This document shows positions 10,701 through 19,515 of a DNA stretch of 64,000 nucleotides, piece by piece. The DNA is from Shewanella halotolerans (GTDB lineage Bacteria > Pseudomonadota > Gammaproteobacteria > Enterobacterales > Shewanellaceae), in the NCBI RefSeq assembly GCF_019457535.1, contig NZ_CP080417.1:2108001-2172000 (forward strand), written 5' to 3'. The position numbers and the translations under genes are program-made. The notes under the pieces are model-generated. The model saw only the letters and a program-made list of their open reading frames with translations, did not search any database and was not told the DNA's origin. Numbering within the stretch: the stretch's first letter is position 1; every line of letters starts with the position of its first letter.

Positions 10701-11341
10701 TCGCTTAAGGCATCAAACAGCGCCTGGTGCAGGTTCGCCCTGTGATAGCGGCTCTGGTTCAGCGTGTGATGATTGTAGTGAATAAGTTCGCGCCAGAGCA
10801 GGCTTTGCCACTGCTGGTTGGCCGCTAGCGGGCGCTCCTTGGGGGGAAGTCGATCCTCACCCTGTTCCCAAGCCAAGATCCAGTCGGGGCGATAGACCAG
10901 GTATTGGTCGAAGATGTCGGCTATCTGGCTGCAAAGCTGAAACAGTTTTAATGAGTGCGGCGCCGCGCTGTCTGTGAGTATGGCATCGTCTTTCAGATAG
11001 TTTGCCAGCGGGGCGAACACCTCCAGAGACAAGAGGTCTGGCAGCAGCTCCATCAGCTTCCAGGTCATGGCCGGTTTGGTAAAGGCGTTCTCCTTGGGGA
11101 CATCCGGTAGCAGCTGGTGGCAGAGTTGCCAGATAAAGCTCGACGGCAAGGGGAACTCTAGCGCCGCCGCGACCTGGTTTTGTTTGGCGATGGCGAGCCT
11201 GAGCCAGGTGGACATGCCGGGACTCTGGACCAAGATCTGCTCATTGCTCAGCGGCGACTGACCCGGCAGGGGCGTCTGTAGCTCGTTGGCGAGCAGCTCT
11301 GCCAAAGCCTCCATTCGATTCGATTGCACCAAATACAGCAT
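7739..11341 (-). CDS. recC: Exodeoxyribonuclease V gamma subunit (RecC)
   Basis: The Chi-scanning scaffold subunit of RecBCD, a catalytically dead helicase/nuclease fold. It begins MLYLVQSNRMEAL, like the E. coli start, and carries the typical RecC segments FGISSMAPQTLEVL and PSRRLDDRY-like KGDRSRRLDDRYLFLEAL. It lacks Walker motifs, as expected. Length is 1200 residues, longer than the E. coli protein, partly because of low-complexity inserts: an acidic stretch near residues 800-830 and an SLNT repeat near residue 1045. It is the first gene of the minus-strand recC-recB-recD-SIR2 run; unlike in E. coli, no ptrA lies between recC and recB. No clear promoter could be picked out in the 218 bases upstream. 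Confidence 0.95.
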   Translation of the reverse strand: MLYLVQSNRMEALAELLANELQTPLPGQSPLSNEQILVQSPGMSTWLRLAIAKQNQVAAALEFPLPSSFIWQLCHQLLPDVPKENAFTKPAMTWKLMELLPDLLSLEVFAPLANYLKDDAILTDSAAPHSLKLFQLCSQIADIFDQYLVYRPDWILAWEQGEDRLPPKERPLAANQQWQSLLWRELIHYNHHTLNQSRYHRANLHQALFDALSDPQCDLSKLPPRLFVFGISSMAPQTLEVLYFLAKRIDVVMLNLSPCQHYWGDIVDPKLRARMALQYGDKQQLAIDWESKLEVGNPLLANNGKMGRELLDLILELPENDTNFNFECYQDPGSNTLLHGVQQDILELCTRGETLGPDAELYLTTNGRRVLKNDDDSLTLRSCHSPLRELETLHDHLLEQLSQSDGLAPKDIVVMMPDVAAYAPYIDAVFASKRGDHFIPYAIADRGAAQESPLINSFLHLLDLNKSRFALTDILGILEVPAVMRRFDLDDDDLLLIRRWLEQAGVRWGRDQHSRQAQQLPAFEHNSWAFGIKRLILGYSFSDEAPIYHDSLALPGVEGQSAQALGKLLNFIEAIDEFNLALGEHCPLSVRITQLQTLVETFYDCVDEELSQKQELLQAITRLSEELTATQYQSELELEVMQNWFTRHLTESRVGQRYLAGSVNFCTLMPMRSIPFKLVCLLGMNDGVYPRVQHPVGFDLVAQEGPRKGDRSRRLDDRYLFLEALLSARKQLYISYIGHSERDNSERIPSMLVSELIEYCQLCYLPENCAHLLNTASEDDTNTVDIAKIEQAILDQLIITMPLQPFDERLYLADESEGAECEGAKSEPRRLRQSYSEQWCPSALAEQDKRLDDKPASASHFIEAPLTLVADEDKGEPLELSALIRFYRNPAQYFFNRTLKLDLNLSIQADENDEPFALNPLSRYQLQSTLIEDAVKSGDERPSSKLLERLRLSGQLPLAPFDDLLLKQYQHDIRALVGRTLYLQGESCHTQDINLLLGDSAATALVGRIDGVSAKGLVNYRPGTANARDLIRVYLRHLCLNASLNTSLNTSLNASVSENSDVEIHEGTPWQRHSYLLDIGHFHAFAPITPEQALNQLSLWAERYHQGQSQPLPFMPRTAFAYVEAEGDHIEKLIAAQPQWLDEQSNLGEGQEAHYQRLFTFPDDFSEAGFGTIASTLLSPMLSLYHKAPLSELADFVEGQ
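8183..8224 (-). repeat. 12-bp tandem repeat inside recC
   Basis: Three near-perfect 12-base units (GTTAAGACTGGT on the plus strand) plus a partial fourth. They encode SLNT-SLNT-SLNA in RecC. The period is a multiple of three, so the frame is kept. Confidence 0.8.
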
Positions 11342-11559
11342 GAGATCACTTATCCATTTCGTTGTTCTGTGGCCATTCTAGGGCATCTGGGTTTTCCGGC
11401 CAATGCTCGTCGTACAATATCGGCGTAATTCGATATGTTAGCTCAGTTTATGCTTGTTTTTCACACATTTTCAATGGCTTTGCTTGAGGATTAGCCTGCA
11501 TCAACAACGCTTGAATGAGTATCCTGACGCTTTCGATCTAATTTGTATTTATGTGGCCA

Positions 11560-13602
11560 CTAATCTGTGGTTTCGCTGGTATCCAAGCGGCCCTTGAGCT
11601 TGAGGATAGCGAGGCGCAGGCGGCGCAGATCCTGTTTCAGCTGGCGCTTAAGCTGTTTGCTGGCCTTTGGTGAGGGGGCGCGATATTTAAGGGTCATATA
11701 ACTTGTGGTGTAGCGCGTCATTGGCTCGCTAAGCTCGGGCGCGGCAGCGAGTACCCGTGTTTGATAGGCATCGACCGACTCACCCTGAGCACGGGGCAGG
11801 CCGCGTTTGGCCAGCATGGCGCCTATCTGCTCAAACCCCGCAACGACAGGATCTGGGTGGCGAGTAAAGCGCAGCAGGCCGACGCTGTAGGCGATAAACA
11901 GGGCGATGACGCTGAAGGAGGCGATGATGAAGATCGCCAGCTTGGTGGCGTTGATCTCGCCAAGTAGTTCCTTGAGCAGTTGGCTTTGTCTCTCTTCATC
12001 GAAGCCCAGTACCCACTTGCTCCAGTAGTAATCTATGCTGGCCAGGGACATGCGCAAATTATTGAGCAGGGGATACTGACGCAGCCTCAGGCTGCTAAAG
12101 GGGTTGTTGATCAGATAGCTCTGCTCGGGGGAGAACATGGCATCGAAGCCTGCCTCGACCCGCTCGGGAGCGATCATGGCGGTGGGGTCGTAGCGGGTCC
12201 AGCCCTTACCATCGAGCCAGACCTCTACCCAGGCGTGGGCCATATATTGATAGACGCTGAGGTAACCGCCGGCCTGATTCCACTCGCCGCCCTGGTATCC
12301 CGTGACCATGCGGGCTGGCAGGCCTGACTGGCGGGCGAGGAATACCATGGCACTGGCGTAGTGGGCGCAGAAACCGGCGCGATTCTCAAACAGAAAGTCA
12401 TCGATCTGTTGTGGGCCCACCCTAGGCGGCTCCAGGGTATAGAAATAGGGCGACTTATTAAACAGCGTCATGATGGCGTTAAGGCGCCGCTCGGGTTCCG
12501 GGTAGTCGCGTTTCAACTCAAGCCCTAGTGCCCGGGATCTTGGATTGGAATCTTGCGGTAACTTTAGGTTGCGGCGTCTAAGCTCAGGTGACAGACGAGG
12601 ATCCAGTTTCGCCTCTGGATAGGACGTGACCCGATACTGGTATTTCTGACTCAGGGGCGTCTTGGCGTAGAGGCGGCCATCGGGCAGCTCTAGGATCTCC
12701 CGGGTATTGGTGTAGGCGAGATCCAGGCCGAAGAGCCAGTTTTGGTAACTGGGCTCGGCGATCACCTCATAGTTTATCGAGGTGCCTTTGGGGCTTGGGC
12801 GAGCGTTTGTCACCGTGCGCTGGCGCTGCAGCGTCTTGATGCCGGGGTCTTGGGTCCAGGTCTTGCCATCATAGTGATCTAGCACTAGAGCGCGCCAATA
12901 GAGCTGATTGTTGGCAGGACGGCTGTTATCGAAGGTGACGCGATAGGCCAGGGCGCTTGAGCGGGTCAGCTTGCCGATATCGCCGAAGGAGAGCTCGTCG
13001 CTGAGCCCTGTGGTGGCATTCTTGGGATTTGGCAGCAGCCAGAGTGGCGGCAGTCTTGGCAGCACCATAAACAATACAATCGCCAATGGCAGGCTTTGCA
13101 GCATTATCTTGGCGCCAAGCTTGGCAGTGCGGCGAATTGAGCTGGCATCAAGATAGAGACTGACCAGCACACAGATGTTAATGATGGCGACCAGGGTCAG
13201 TTGCAGGGTAAACCAGAGACTCTGCTTCTCGATTAGCGTGACTGCGATGAGGAAGAAGCCCACCAGTACCACGGCGCGCACGTCGCGTCTGTCGCGCATC
13301 TCGATATATTTAAGGGCATAGCCCAAGATCAGCAAATTGATCAAACCGTTAAGCAGACCTATCTGCGCCGTGACTAAGGCCAGAGTGACGGCGGAGGCTA
13401 TCGCCAGTGTGGTGACCAGGTATCTCGGCGGCTTGGCGACTTTACCGGCAAAGATCCCCACCCGCCAGAGGAGACAGATGGTGCAGATGGCCATGCTCCA
13501 GGGGGTCATCTTGTCGTAGAGGGGCGCCAGCACGCTGAGGTTGATCAGTAGCAACCAGAGCAGGCTTTGGCGGCCGATGTTTTCGCTCTTGCTATCGGCC
13601 AT
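11560..13602 (-). CDS. TgpA-family membrane transglutaminase-like protein
   Basis: A 680-residue membrane protein with about five to six N-terminal hydrophobic helices (first about 190 residues, DUF3488 type), a periplasmic transglutaminase-core domain, one further helix at about 553-575 and a basic cytoplasmic tail. The Cys-His-Asp triad is visible: AGFCAHYASA (Cys about 411), AHAWVEVW (His about 454) and WTRYDPTA (Asp about 469). Relatives are TgpA of Pseudomonas, thought to act on periplasmic proteins or murein-linked substrates; the true substrate is not known. It overlaps the DUF58 gene by 11 bases and belongs to the common moxR-DUF58-TgpA gene set. Confidence 0.9.
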   Translation of the reverse strand: MADSKSENIGRQSLLWLLLINLSVLAPLYDKMTPWSMAICTICLLWRVGIFAGKVAKPPRYLVTTLAIASAVTLALVTAQIGLLNGLINLLILGYALKYIEMRDRRDVRAVVLVGFFLIAVTLIEKQSLWFTLQLTLVAIINICVLVSLYLDASSIRRTAKLGAKIMLQSLPLAIVLFMVLPRLPPLWLLPNPKNATTGLSDELSFGDIGKLTRSSALAYRVTFDNSRPANNQLYWRALVLDHYDGKTWTQDPGIKTLQRQRTVTNARPSPKGTSINYEVIAEPSYQNWLFGLDLAYTNTREILELPDGRLYAKTPLSQKYQYRVTSYPEAKLDPRLSPELRRRNLKLPQDSNPRSRALGLELKRDYPEPERRLNAIMTLFNKSPYFYTLEPPRVGPQQIDDFLFENRAGFCAHYASAMVFLARQSGLPARMVTGYQGGEWNQAGGYLSVYQYMAHAWVEVWLDGKGWTRYDPTAMIAPERVEAGFDAMFSPEQSYLINNPFSSLRLRQYPLLNNLRMSLASIDYYWSKWVLGFDEERQSQLLKELLGEINATKLAIFIIASFSVIALFIAYSVGLLRFTRHPDPVVAGFEQIGAMLAKRGLPRAQGESVDAYQTRVLAAAPELSEPMTRYTTSYMTLKYRAPSPKASKQLKRQLKQDLRRLRLAILKLKGRLDTSETTD

Positions 13603-14581
13603 GGAGACTCTCCAGATGCTCAGGATAGACGGCGAGGGTGGCGAGCACTAAACGTCTGTGTTGCTCGCCGCTGGCGGGCGCTAAGGTTTTGTTCGGTAGC
13701 TTGAGGCCGAAGACCTGTCCCTTGGCAGCAAGCCTATCTGCCGCCCAGGTTAGCAGGCTAAGTTGCTCCTCTAACGGTGCGTTTGTGTCTAAGGTCAGCC
13801 ATTGTGGTGCACTCTGGGGCTGCTCAAACTCTTTGGTGAGCATGCCGCGGCCCTGGGCCAGCTGTTTCCAGGCGATCTGATTGAGCGATTCGCCGGTCAC
13901 GAAGGGCTTGAGGCCGCGAAACTCCTCGACGCCTATGACGCTCTTCCCCATATCTTTCGCCTGATGATCGTCGCCTTGCTGCTCGGCGTTAAGCTCATAT
14001 TGGCCAGCCTTGGGCTGCGCAAAGGCGATCTGCGCATTGGCGAGATCCACATGGGACCAGGCCCGGCAAAGCCCCAGCGGATAGCGGCTTTCTACCTTGA
14101 GGCGGCCGGGATCGATCCAGCCTCGCTGGTTGTTGCTCAGGGGGATCAGCGCTTCTTGGGGCTTATCATCTACCCTGTCTATAGTCTGCACCTGGGTCTT
14201 GTCATAGCTGAGTTCCACCTGATGTTGCACCTGTTTGGCATGGAGGGAGATGCCATAGAGCAGGGTCTCGCCGGCATAGACCTCGGGTCCGGCTTTCGCC
14301 TCTAATGCCATGCCCGCAAGATTACGATAGCTGTAGATGATGCAGGTGTTGAACAGGCTAAGCAGCAAGATAGAAAGCCCGATCACCAAATTATTCTGAT
14401 AGTTGGTGCCAAAAAGAAACAGCAAGACCACAAACAGCAGCCAGAAGAGGCCAAATCCAGTCGGCAGGATAAAGATGCTGCGGTGCGCCAGGGTCACCTT
14501 ATTGCTGGCGGGCAGGCGTCTGGCGATCCAGGCCTGCCACCATGCTGTTAATCTACTGCTCTTCGTCTTCATCCTGGCCAT
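13592..14581 (-). CDS. DUF58 domain protein
   Basis: A 329-residue protein with two adjacent hydrophobic helices at about residues 33-80 and a C-terminal DUF58 (von Willebrand-like) domain. The signature region reads VEEFRGLKPFVTGESLNQIAWK, ending in the conserved W-K pair, followed by LTKEFEQP. Members are membrane-anchored partners of MoxR AAA ATPases; biochemical function is unresolved. It sits 18 bases after the MoxR gene and overlaps the transglutaminase-like gene by 11 bases, so the three are almost certainly co-transcribed. The ATG at 14581 has little Shine-Dalgarno character; a second in-frame ATG lies at 14572. Confidence 0.88.
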   Translation of the reverse strand: MARMKTKSSRLTAWWQAWIARRLPASNKVTLAHRSIFILPTGFGLFWLLFVVLLFLFGTNYQNNLVIGLSILLLSLFNTCIIYSYRNLAGMALEAKAGPEVYAGETLLYGISLHAKQVQHQVELSYDKTQVQTIDRVDDKPQEALIPLSNNQRGWIDPGRLKVESRYPLGLCRAWSHVDLANAQIAFAQPKAGQYELNAEQQGDDHQAKDMGKSVIGVEEFRGLKPFVTGESLNQIAWKQLAQGRGMLTKEFEQPQSAPQWLTLDTNAPLEEQLSLLTWAADRLAAKGQVFGLKLPNKTLAPASGEQHRRLVLATLAVYPEHLESLHGR

Positions 14582-14599
14582 GGGCTTAATAAGTGAGGC

Positions 14600-15511
14600 T
14601 TATAATATGGGATTGGTGCTGGCGAGCAGGCGCTGGGAGAGGGCCTCGCCCTGTTGCTGGCTGGTGTGTCTTAGCCTGTGTTCGGCCACGGCGGCAAACA
14701 CCGCCTGCACATCGTCGGGCACCAGATAGTTGCGTCCCTGAATGAAGGCCCAGGCCTTGGCGGCATTGAGCAGCGCCTTGCTGGCCCTGGGCGATAGCCC
14801 GTAACCTTCGTTGAGCTGGCGTGAGCCTTTTATCAGGGCGAGAATATAGTTGAGCAGCGCCTCAGAGGCCTTAACCTTAGTCACCTGAGACTGCAGCTCA
14901 ATCAGGGTGAGCGGATCGATACAGGCGGGCAGGTGTTGCAGCTGCGGCGAGATATCTTCCCCCTTCAGCATGGCCAACTCGGCGGTTTCGTCGGGATAGC
15001 CGATGGAAATCCGCATCATGAAGCGGTCGAGCTGGGATTCCGGCAGGGGAAAGGTACCGGACTGCTCGCTGGGGTTCTGGGTGGCGATCACGAAAAAAGG
15101 GCTGGGCAGGGCGTGGGTAACGCCGTCGACCGTGATCTGCTGCTCGGCCATGGCCTCGAGCAGCGCGCTCTGGGTCTTGGGGCTGGCACGATTGATCTCA
15201 TCGGCCAGGATCATCTGCTTGAAGATGGGACCTGGATGGAACACAAACTGGGACTGTTCCTTGTCGAAGATGGAGACGCCGAGAATATCCGCTGGCAGCA
15301 TATCGCTGGTAAATTGAATGCGTTGGTGGCTCAGCCCCAGACTCTGAGCCATCCCCTGGGAGAGGCTGGTCTTGCCCATGCCGGGCAGATCTTCGATCAA
15401 TAGGTGTCCCTTGGCGAGGATACAGGTGAGGGCTAATTTAATCTGATGGGGTTTACCCAACAGCACGCGTTGCAGCTGGTTTAAGATCGCCGTGATACTT
15501 GAATGAGACAT
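14600..15511 (-). CDS. MoxR-family AAA+ ATPase
   Basis: A chaperone-like AAA+ ATPase of about 303 residues. Walker A EDLPGMGKTSL is at about residues 40-50, Walker B MILADEINRASPKTQSALL follows, and the MoxR-typical sensor ATQNPSEQSGTFPLPESQLDRF is complete. The start was placed at the ATG at 15511 because AAGGAG lies six bases upstream; an ORF from 15556 would add 15 unlikely residues. It leads the MoxR-DUF58-TgpA operon and probably acts on complex assembly or metal insertion in an unknown target, as inferred for the family. Confidence 0.93.
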   Translation of the reverse strand: MSHSSITAILNQLQRVLLGKPHQIKLALTCILAKGHLLIEDLPGMGKTSLSQGMAQSLGLSHQRIQFTSDMLPADILGVSIFDKEQSQFVFHPGPIFKQMILADEINRASPKTQSALLEAMAEQQITVDGVTHALPSPFFVIATQNPSEQSGTFPLPESQLDRFMMRISIGYPDETAELAMLKGEDISPQLQHLPACIDPLTLIELQSQVTKVKASEALLNYILALIKGSRQLNEGYGLSPRASKALLNAAKAWAFIQGRNYLVPDDVQAVFAAVAEHRLRHTSQQQGEALSQRLLASTNPIL

Positions 15512-15829
15512 GGAACTCCTTAATGGCGAGCAGGTATTAATCAAAGATATAGTCAAAAACCATCATGATGATGACACTTAACTATGAGGTAGAAGTCTAT
15601 GATTGGCCAGCTTTTTTCATCTTTTTATTAAGAGATATATTGCTCGGAATGTTGCCAGAATTTTGACATATCCTCGGGTTTATTACGGGGGGATTGTGGA
15701 GGCTGGTTGCGAGTGGCGAGGTGAGGTAAAGGTGTCATAAAAGCGTCAGCCTCTTGACGGCCAGTTGACGCAATCAAGAGGCTAACTAAGCTGTTAACTA
15801 AGCAGCGAATAAAGCGGTTATTGCAGGCG
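15512..15829. other. Intergenic stretch between MoxR gene and slt
   Basis: About 318 bases with no gene I would support. A 70-codon TTG-started frame on the minus strand overlaps the slt 3' end but has no good ribosome site and no recognisable features. A promoter for the MoxR operon must lie here, but no convincing -35/-10 pair was found. No hairpin with a T-run was seen after slt. Confidence 0.5.
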
Positions 15830-17767
15830 TTAATATTCAAACGCTAGCTCCTCGGCGGAGAAGAGGGCGACCGGCTTTTGTTGTCTCGCCTGGTAGATGG
15901 CGCGATAACTTAATACCGCCTGTACATACTCGCGGGTCTCGGTGAAGGGGATAGACTCGATAAAAGCATACACATCCAGCTTGCCCTGGCTCTGCTCCAG
16001 CCAGCGGGTCACCCTGTGGGGGCCGGCATTATAGGCGGCGGTAGCCAACACGCGGTTACCGTCGAACTTGTCCAGTAGCGACTTGTAGTAGCGACTCCCG
16101 AGCGCAGTGTTGAGGGAGACATCGTAGAGACTCTTGCTGCCGCTGTATTTCATACCGTGTTTGCGGGCGGTTTCTTTTGCCGTAGCCGGCATCAGCTGCA
16201 TCAAGCCGCGTGCGCCCACGCCAGAGGTGGCGTAGGGATAGAAGGCGGACTCTCTGCGGGCGATGGCGCGGATCTCATCGATATCGACTTTGGCACTCTT
16301 GCTGGCGGCCTTGAAGGCCTCGTCGGCGGCGTAGGGAAAGCGCAGCGTCATGTCGTTCCACAGCTGGCCCTGAATACTGGCCTGTACGGTCAGATCGTGC
16401 CACTGGTTGCGTTGAGCCAGCAGGGCATACTGCGCCTGTTTGTTCTGTGGATGGCGGCCAAGCAGCAACACCCATTCGGCGCGGGCATCGATTTTTTTAT
16501 CCAGCGCCAACAGCTCTTCGACGCGGGCAAGGCCTGGGTCTTGGGCGAGCTGTGGCGTCAGGCTCTCGTCGAGCTTTGTGTCTATCTGTGCCAGGTTTAT
16601 CGAGGTCGATACCAGATCGGCCGCGGTAAAGCCGTAGAAGTTGCGTTGTTTACTTAAGCTCGGCAGCGCGGTCTCGGCCAGCTTTGCACCTGTCTCCATC
16701 TGACGCCTGGCTATCCAATACTGCCAGCGGGCCTTCTCTCGCTTAGCCTCGCTTAGCAGGGGCAGGTAGTTGTCGAGGCTCTGATTGTCAGCCTCTCGGA
16801 TCGCCCAGCGCAGGCGCAGCACCTTAAGATCGTCGCTGTCCGTCTTGGGCAGGCGGCTATCGACGAAGGCTTTGAGCTCTGTCTCCTGGGAAACTAGAGC
16901 GCGTTTCATCAGGTAGCGCGCCAGTTTCTGCCCCTGATAGTCGCTGAAGCGATGGGCCTTTTCATACTTAGTAAACAGGCTGACCGCCTTAACAAGATCT
17001 TTTCGCGCCAGACGTCTGAGGCCGGCATCGACGATATCGCCATAGATGGCGGCCTTAACCTTGAAGCGTTTGGTGTGTCTTAGGCTGCGGGGATCTTGAT
17101 AGACGGCCAGGAGTTGCTTGGCCTCTTTCTGGTGGGCGGTAACCTTACTGGCAAGATACTTGAGCAGGCCATACTCGCCACCGTTGAAGGCCAGTAACAT
17201 GCGCGACCACAGCAGAGATTGGCTACGATGTCCGGCCTTTTCCCAGGCGTTAAACAGGGGATCACACTCCTTGGGGCGCGAATGGCCGTGGAGCCAGAGC
17301 TTCTCGGCGCCGTCGAAGGCTGCGGCCTTGTCGCCCTGGCTTAGCTGGGCGCGGTAGTAATAGCACTGTAAGTTGATGCTGCGGGGCAGCTCAGGGCTCA
17401 TGGCGAGAAAATCGTGCCAATGTTTTTGCTTACCGGCATTTTCCAGATAGCGGTGACGGGCGCTGTTATAAAGAGGTGTGCCATCGAAGCGTGTCATAGC
17501 CTCCAGTGCCTTAGCACCCGGTGCTTCAAGAATGCTATCTATCTCGGCGTGGTAGTCGAGATATGGGGTGAGGGGATAGCCATTGAGCTGTTTTCTCAGC
17601 GCCTGATAGCTGTCTAGTTGGCCCTTATCCAGGGCCTCTCTGGCATCCAGGTAGCGCTGCTGGGTTGGGGTTAAGCCGGCGGCCGACAGTGTCATAGGGA
17701 TGAGCGCCCCTAAGCCTAAGAGGAGATAACGTTTTGCCTGAAAAAGTGTGCCTAACCGCTTTGGCAT
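15830..17767 (-). CDS. slt: Soluble lytic murein transglycosylase (Slt70 type)
   Basis: Periplasmic enzyme that cleaves the MurNAc-GlcNAc bond to form 1,6-anhydro products. An N-terminal signal peptide is visible (basic start, hydrophobic LLLGLGALIPMTL, then SAAG). Residues from about 30 to 440 are alpha-helical superhelix-like, and the C-terminus holds the SLT domain: IARRESAFYPYAT with the catalytic Glu near residue 500, SGVGARGLMQLMPATAKETA, and TAAYNAGPHRVTRWL. Length of 645 matches E. coli Slt70. Single gene; the next minus-strand gene upstream is rmuC, whose stop is 91 bases from its start. Confidence 0.95.
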   Translation of the reverse strand: MPKRLGTLFQAKRYLLLGLGALIPMTLSAAGLTPTQQRYLDAREALDKGQLDSYQALRKQLNGYPLTPYLDYHAEIDSILEAPGAKALEAMTRFDGTPLYNSARHRYLENAGKQKHWHDFLAMSPELPRSINLQCYYYRAQLSQGDKAAAFDGAEKLWLHGHSRPKECDPLFNAWEKAGHRSQSLLWSRMLLAFNGGEYGLLKYLASKVTAHQKEAKQLLAVYQDPRSLRHTKRFKVKAAIYGDIVDAGLRRLARKDLVKAVSLFTKYEKAHRFSDYQGQKLARYLMKRALVSQETELKAFVDSRLPKTDSDDLKVLRLRWAIREADNQSLDNYLPLLSEAKREKARWQYWIARRQMETGAKLAETALPSLSKQRNFYGFTAADLVSTSINLAQIDTKLDESLTPQLAQDPGLARVEELLALDKKIDARAEWVLLLGRHPQNKQAQYALLAQRNQWHDLTVQASIQGQLWNDMTLRFPYAADEAFKAASKSAKVDIDEIRAIARRESAFYPYATSGVGARGLMQLMPATAKETARKHGMKYSGSKSLYDVSLNTALGSRYYKSLLDKFDGNRVLATAAYNAGPHRVTRWLEQSQGKLDVYAFIESIPFTETREYVQAVLSYRAIYQARQQKPVALFSAEELAFEY

Positions 17768-17858
17768 TGTCTTCCTATCCTTGTTTTCCTGCTGTGCTCG
17801 ATTCGTCCAATGACGCAGATTTACCCGTTTACTTGCCCATCTATAGTGTAATGCCGGA

Positions 17859-19334
17859 TCAATTCAGTTTTATGTCATGCTCCAGGTGGTCACTGAGGGC
17901 CTTGTCGAGCAACTGGTTATCCAGCTGCTTGTTGGTGGTGACGCCCATCTGCTGCATCTGATGGGCCTGGCGGATCAGGTTGCCCTTACCCGTGCTCAGC
18001 TTGCCCATGGCAGCCTGGTAGTGCTTGTCCAGCGACTCCACCGCGCGGCCTATCTTTTCCATGTCTTCGAGATAGCCGCATAACTTGTCGTAAATCTTAC
18101 CCGCCTGCTTGGCAATCAGCTGGGCGTTTTGGTTCTGATATTCATAGCGCCAGATGTTGTTGATGGTACGCAGCGCCACCAGCAAGTTTGTTGGACTCAC
18201 CAGCATGATGTTGTTCTCCAGCGCATAGTTGATCAGGCTGGGCTCATGCTCGAGTGCCAACAGGAACGCGGGCTCCAATGGAATAAACATTAGCACATAA
18301 TCCAGGCTTGTTAAGCCGTGAAGCGCTTGATAATCCTTTTGACTGAGGCCCTTTATGTGGTTGCGGATCGACAGGCAGTGCTCCTTGATGGCGGCCGCCT
18401 TGACGGTCTCATCTTCGCTGTTGAAGTAACGCTCGTAGGCCACCAGCGACATCTTGGCATCGATCACCACATCTTTGTTTTCCGGCAGATGTACGATCAC
18501 ATCCGGCTTGAAGCGTTTACCGTTGTCGTGTTTGAGATCCTGCTGGGTCTCATACTCGTGGCCCTCTCTGAGACCACTCTCTTGCAGTACGCGCTCGAGG
18601 ATCACTTCCCCCCAATTGCCTTGCTGCTTGTTGTCTCCCTTAAGCGCCTTGGTGAGGTTGATGGCATCCTGACTCATCTGCAGGTTTAGCGCCTTGAGAG
18701 ATTCCAGCTGATGCTTGAGGGCGCTACGTTCATTCTGCTCAACCGTGTAAGATTCCTGAACCTGCTTTCTAAAACCTTCAAGCTGCTGTTTAAAGGGAGA
18801 AAGGACGTTAGATAGCTGTTGTTCGCTCTCATGCTGTAAACGCTGTGCCTTGGCATCAAAAATTTTGTTGGCGAGATTTTCAAACTGTTGAGTCAGGCGG
18901 GTCTCAGATTCATGCAGGTGCTTAATCTTGTCTTCCAGTGCCTGCTGCTCTGTCTCAAACTTTACCGTCAGGGTCTGTTGAATAGCATTAGACTTGGACA
19001 GGGCCAGTTGCGTCTCCATCTGTTTACGTTGGCTCTGCTGGAGCTGCTGCTCGAGATCGTCTGCGCGAAGGGCTTGGGCCTGGCTCATACCGAGTAGATT
19101 AATCTGGTGTTCAAGCTTCTGGTTGAGCTGGGCGATATCGCTGCGCTTCTCTTCCAGTGAGGCTTCCAGTAGCGCGATGGCTGTGGTGTGCTCCTGGACG
19201 AGTTCCTCTCTGACCCTCTGCCATTTACTGCGGGTGAGTCGCTGGTTGAGTAGGGCACCGATCAGCAGTGCTAACATGGCCACCGCGCCTAAGACGATGA
19301 TTTGTGGGAGAGATAAAGGAAGTTCTGTCAACAT
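17859..19334 (-). CDS. rmuC: DNA recombination protein RmuC
   Basis: A 491-residue protein with an N-terminal membrane anchor (IIVLGAVAMLALLIGALL, about 11-29), a long coiled coil rich in Gln, Glu and Leu (about 35-210), and the RmuC nuclease-like domain. The core is KPDVIVHLPENKDVVIDAK near residues 275-293, resembling a PD-(D/E)xK site, followed by SLVAYERYF. RmuC limits inversions and related rearrangements in E. coli. It is divergent from msrP; the 181-base gap holds a palindrome described separately. Confidence 0.95.
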   Translation of the reverse strand: MLTELPLSLPQIIVLGAVAMLALLIGALLNQRLTRSKWQRVREELVQEHTTAIALLEASLEEKRSDIAQLNQKLEHQINLLGMSQAQALRADDLEQQLQQSQRKQMETQLALSKSNAIQQTLTVKFETEQQALEDKIKHLHESETRLTQQFENLANKIFDAKAQRLQHESEQQLSNVLSPFKQQLEGFRKQVQESYTVEQNERSALKHQLESLKALNLQMSQDAINLTKALKGDNKQQGNWGEVILERVLQESGLREGHEYETQQDLKHDNGKRFKPDVIVHLPENKDVVIDAKMSLVAYERYFNSEDETVKAAAIKEHCLSIRNHIKGLSQKDYQALHGLTSLDYVLMFIPLEPAFLLALEHEPSLINYALENNIMLVSPTNLLVALRTINNIWRYEYQNQNAQLIAKQAGKIYDKLCGYLEDMEKIGRAVESLDKHYQAAMGKLSTGKGNLIRQAHQMQQMGVTTNKQLDNQLLDKALSDHLEHDIKLN

Positions 19335-19410
19335 AGTCGATACCCGTTATAAGCTTGGTGTTAAGCCTCTCATGAGGCCAGTGCAGGTTCAAGGGGAGAT
19401 AGGGCAAATG

Positions 19411-19426
19411 ACGAACACTTGTTCGT
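19411..19426. promoter_or_regulatory. Palindrome in the rmuC-msrP divergent region
   Basis: ACGAACA-CT-TGTTCGT is a perfect 7-bp inverted repeat with a 2-base spacer. It lies 77 bases from the rmuC ATG and 90 bases from the msrP ATG. Its symmetry suits a dimeric repressor such as a TetR-type regulator, but no regulator gene is nearby and the protein is unknown. Confidence 0.45.
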
Positions 19427-19515
19427 TAAATATTATTTAGGTGAAATTTTTTAAGGGTTTTGACTATCTAATTAAGCATGGGCTGAAACGCAATGGATAA
19501 AAGGTGGTAACAGAT

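Noticed and set aside
15628..15840. 70-codon minus-strand frame after slt
   Set aside because: TTG start overlapping slt, no ribosome site, no family features; likely chance.
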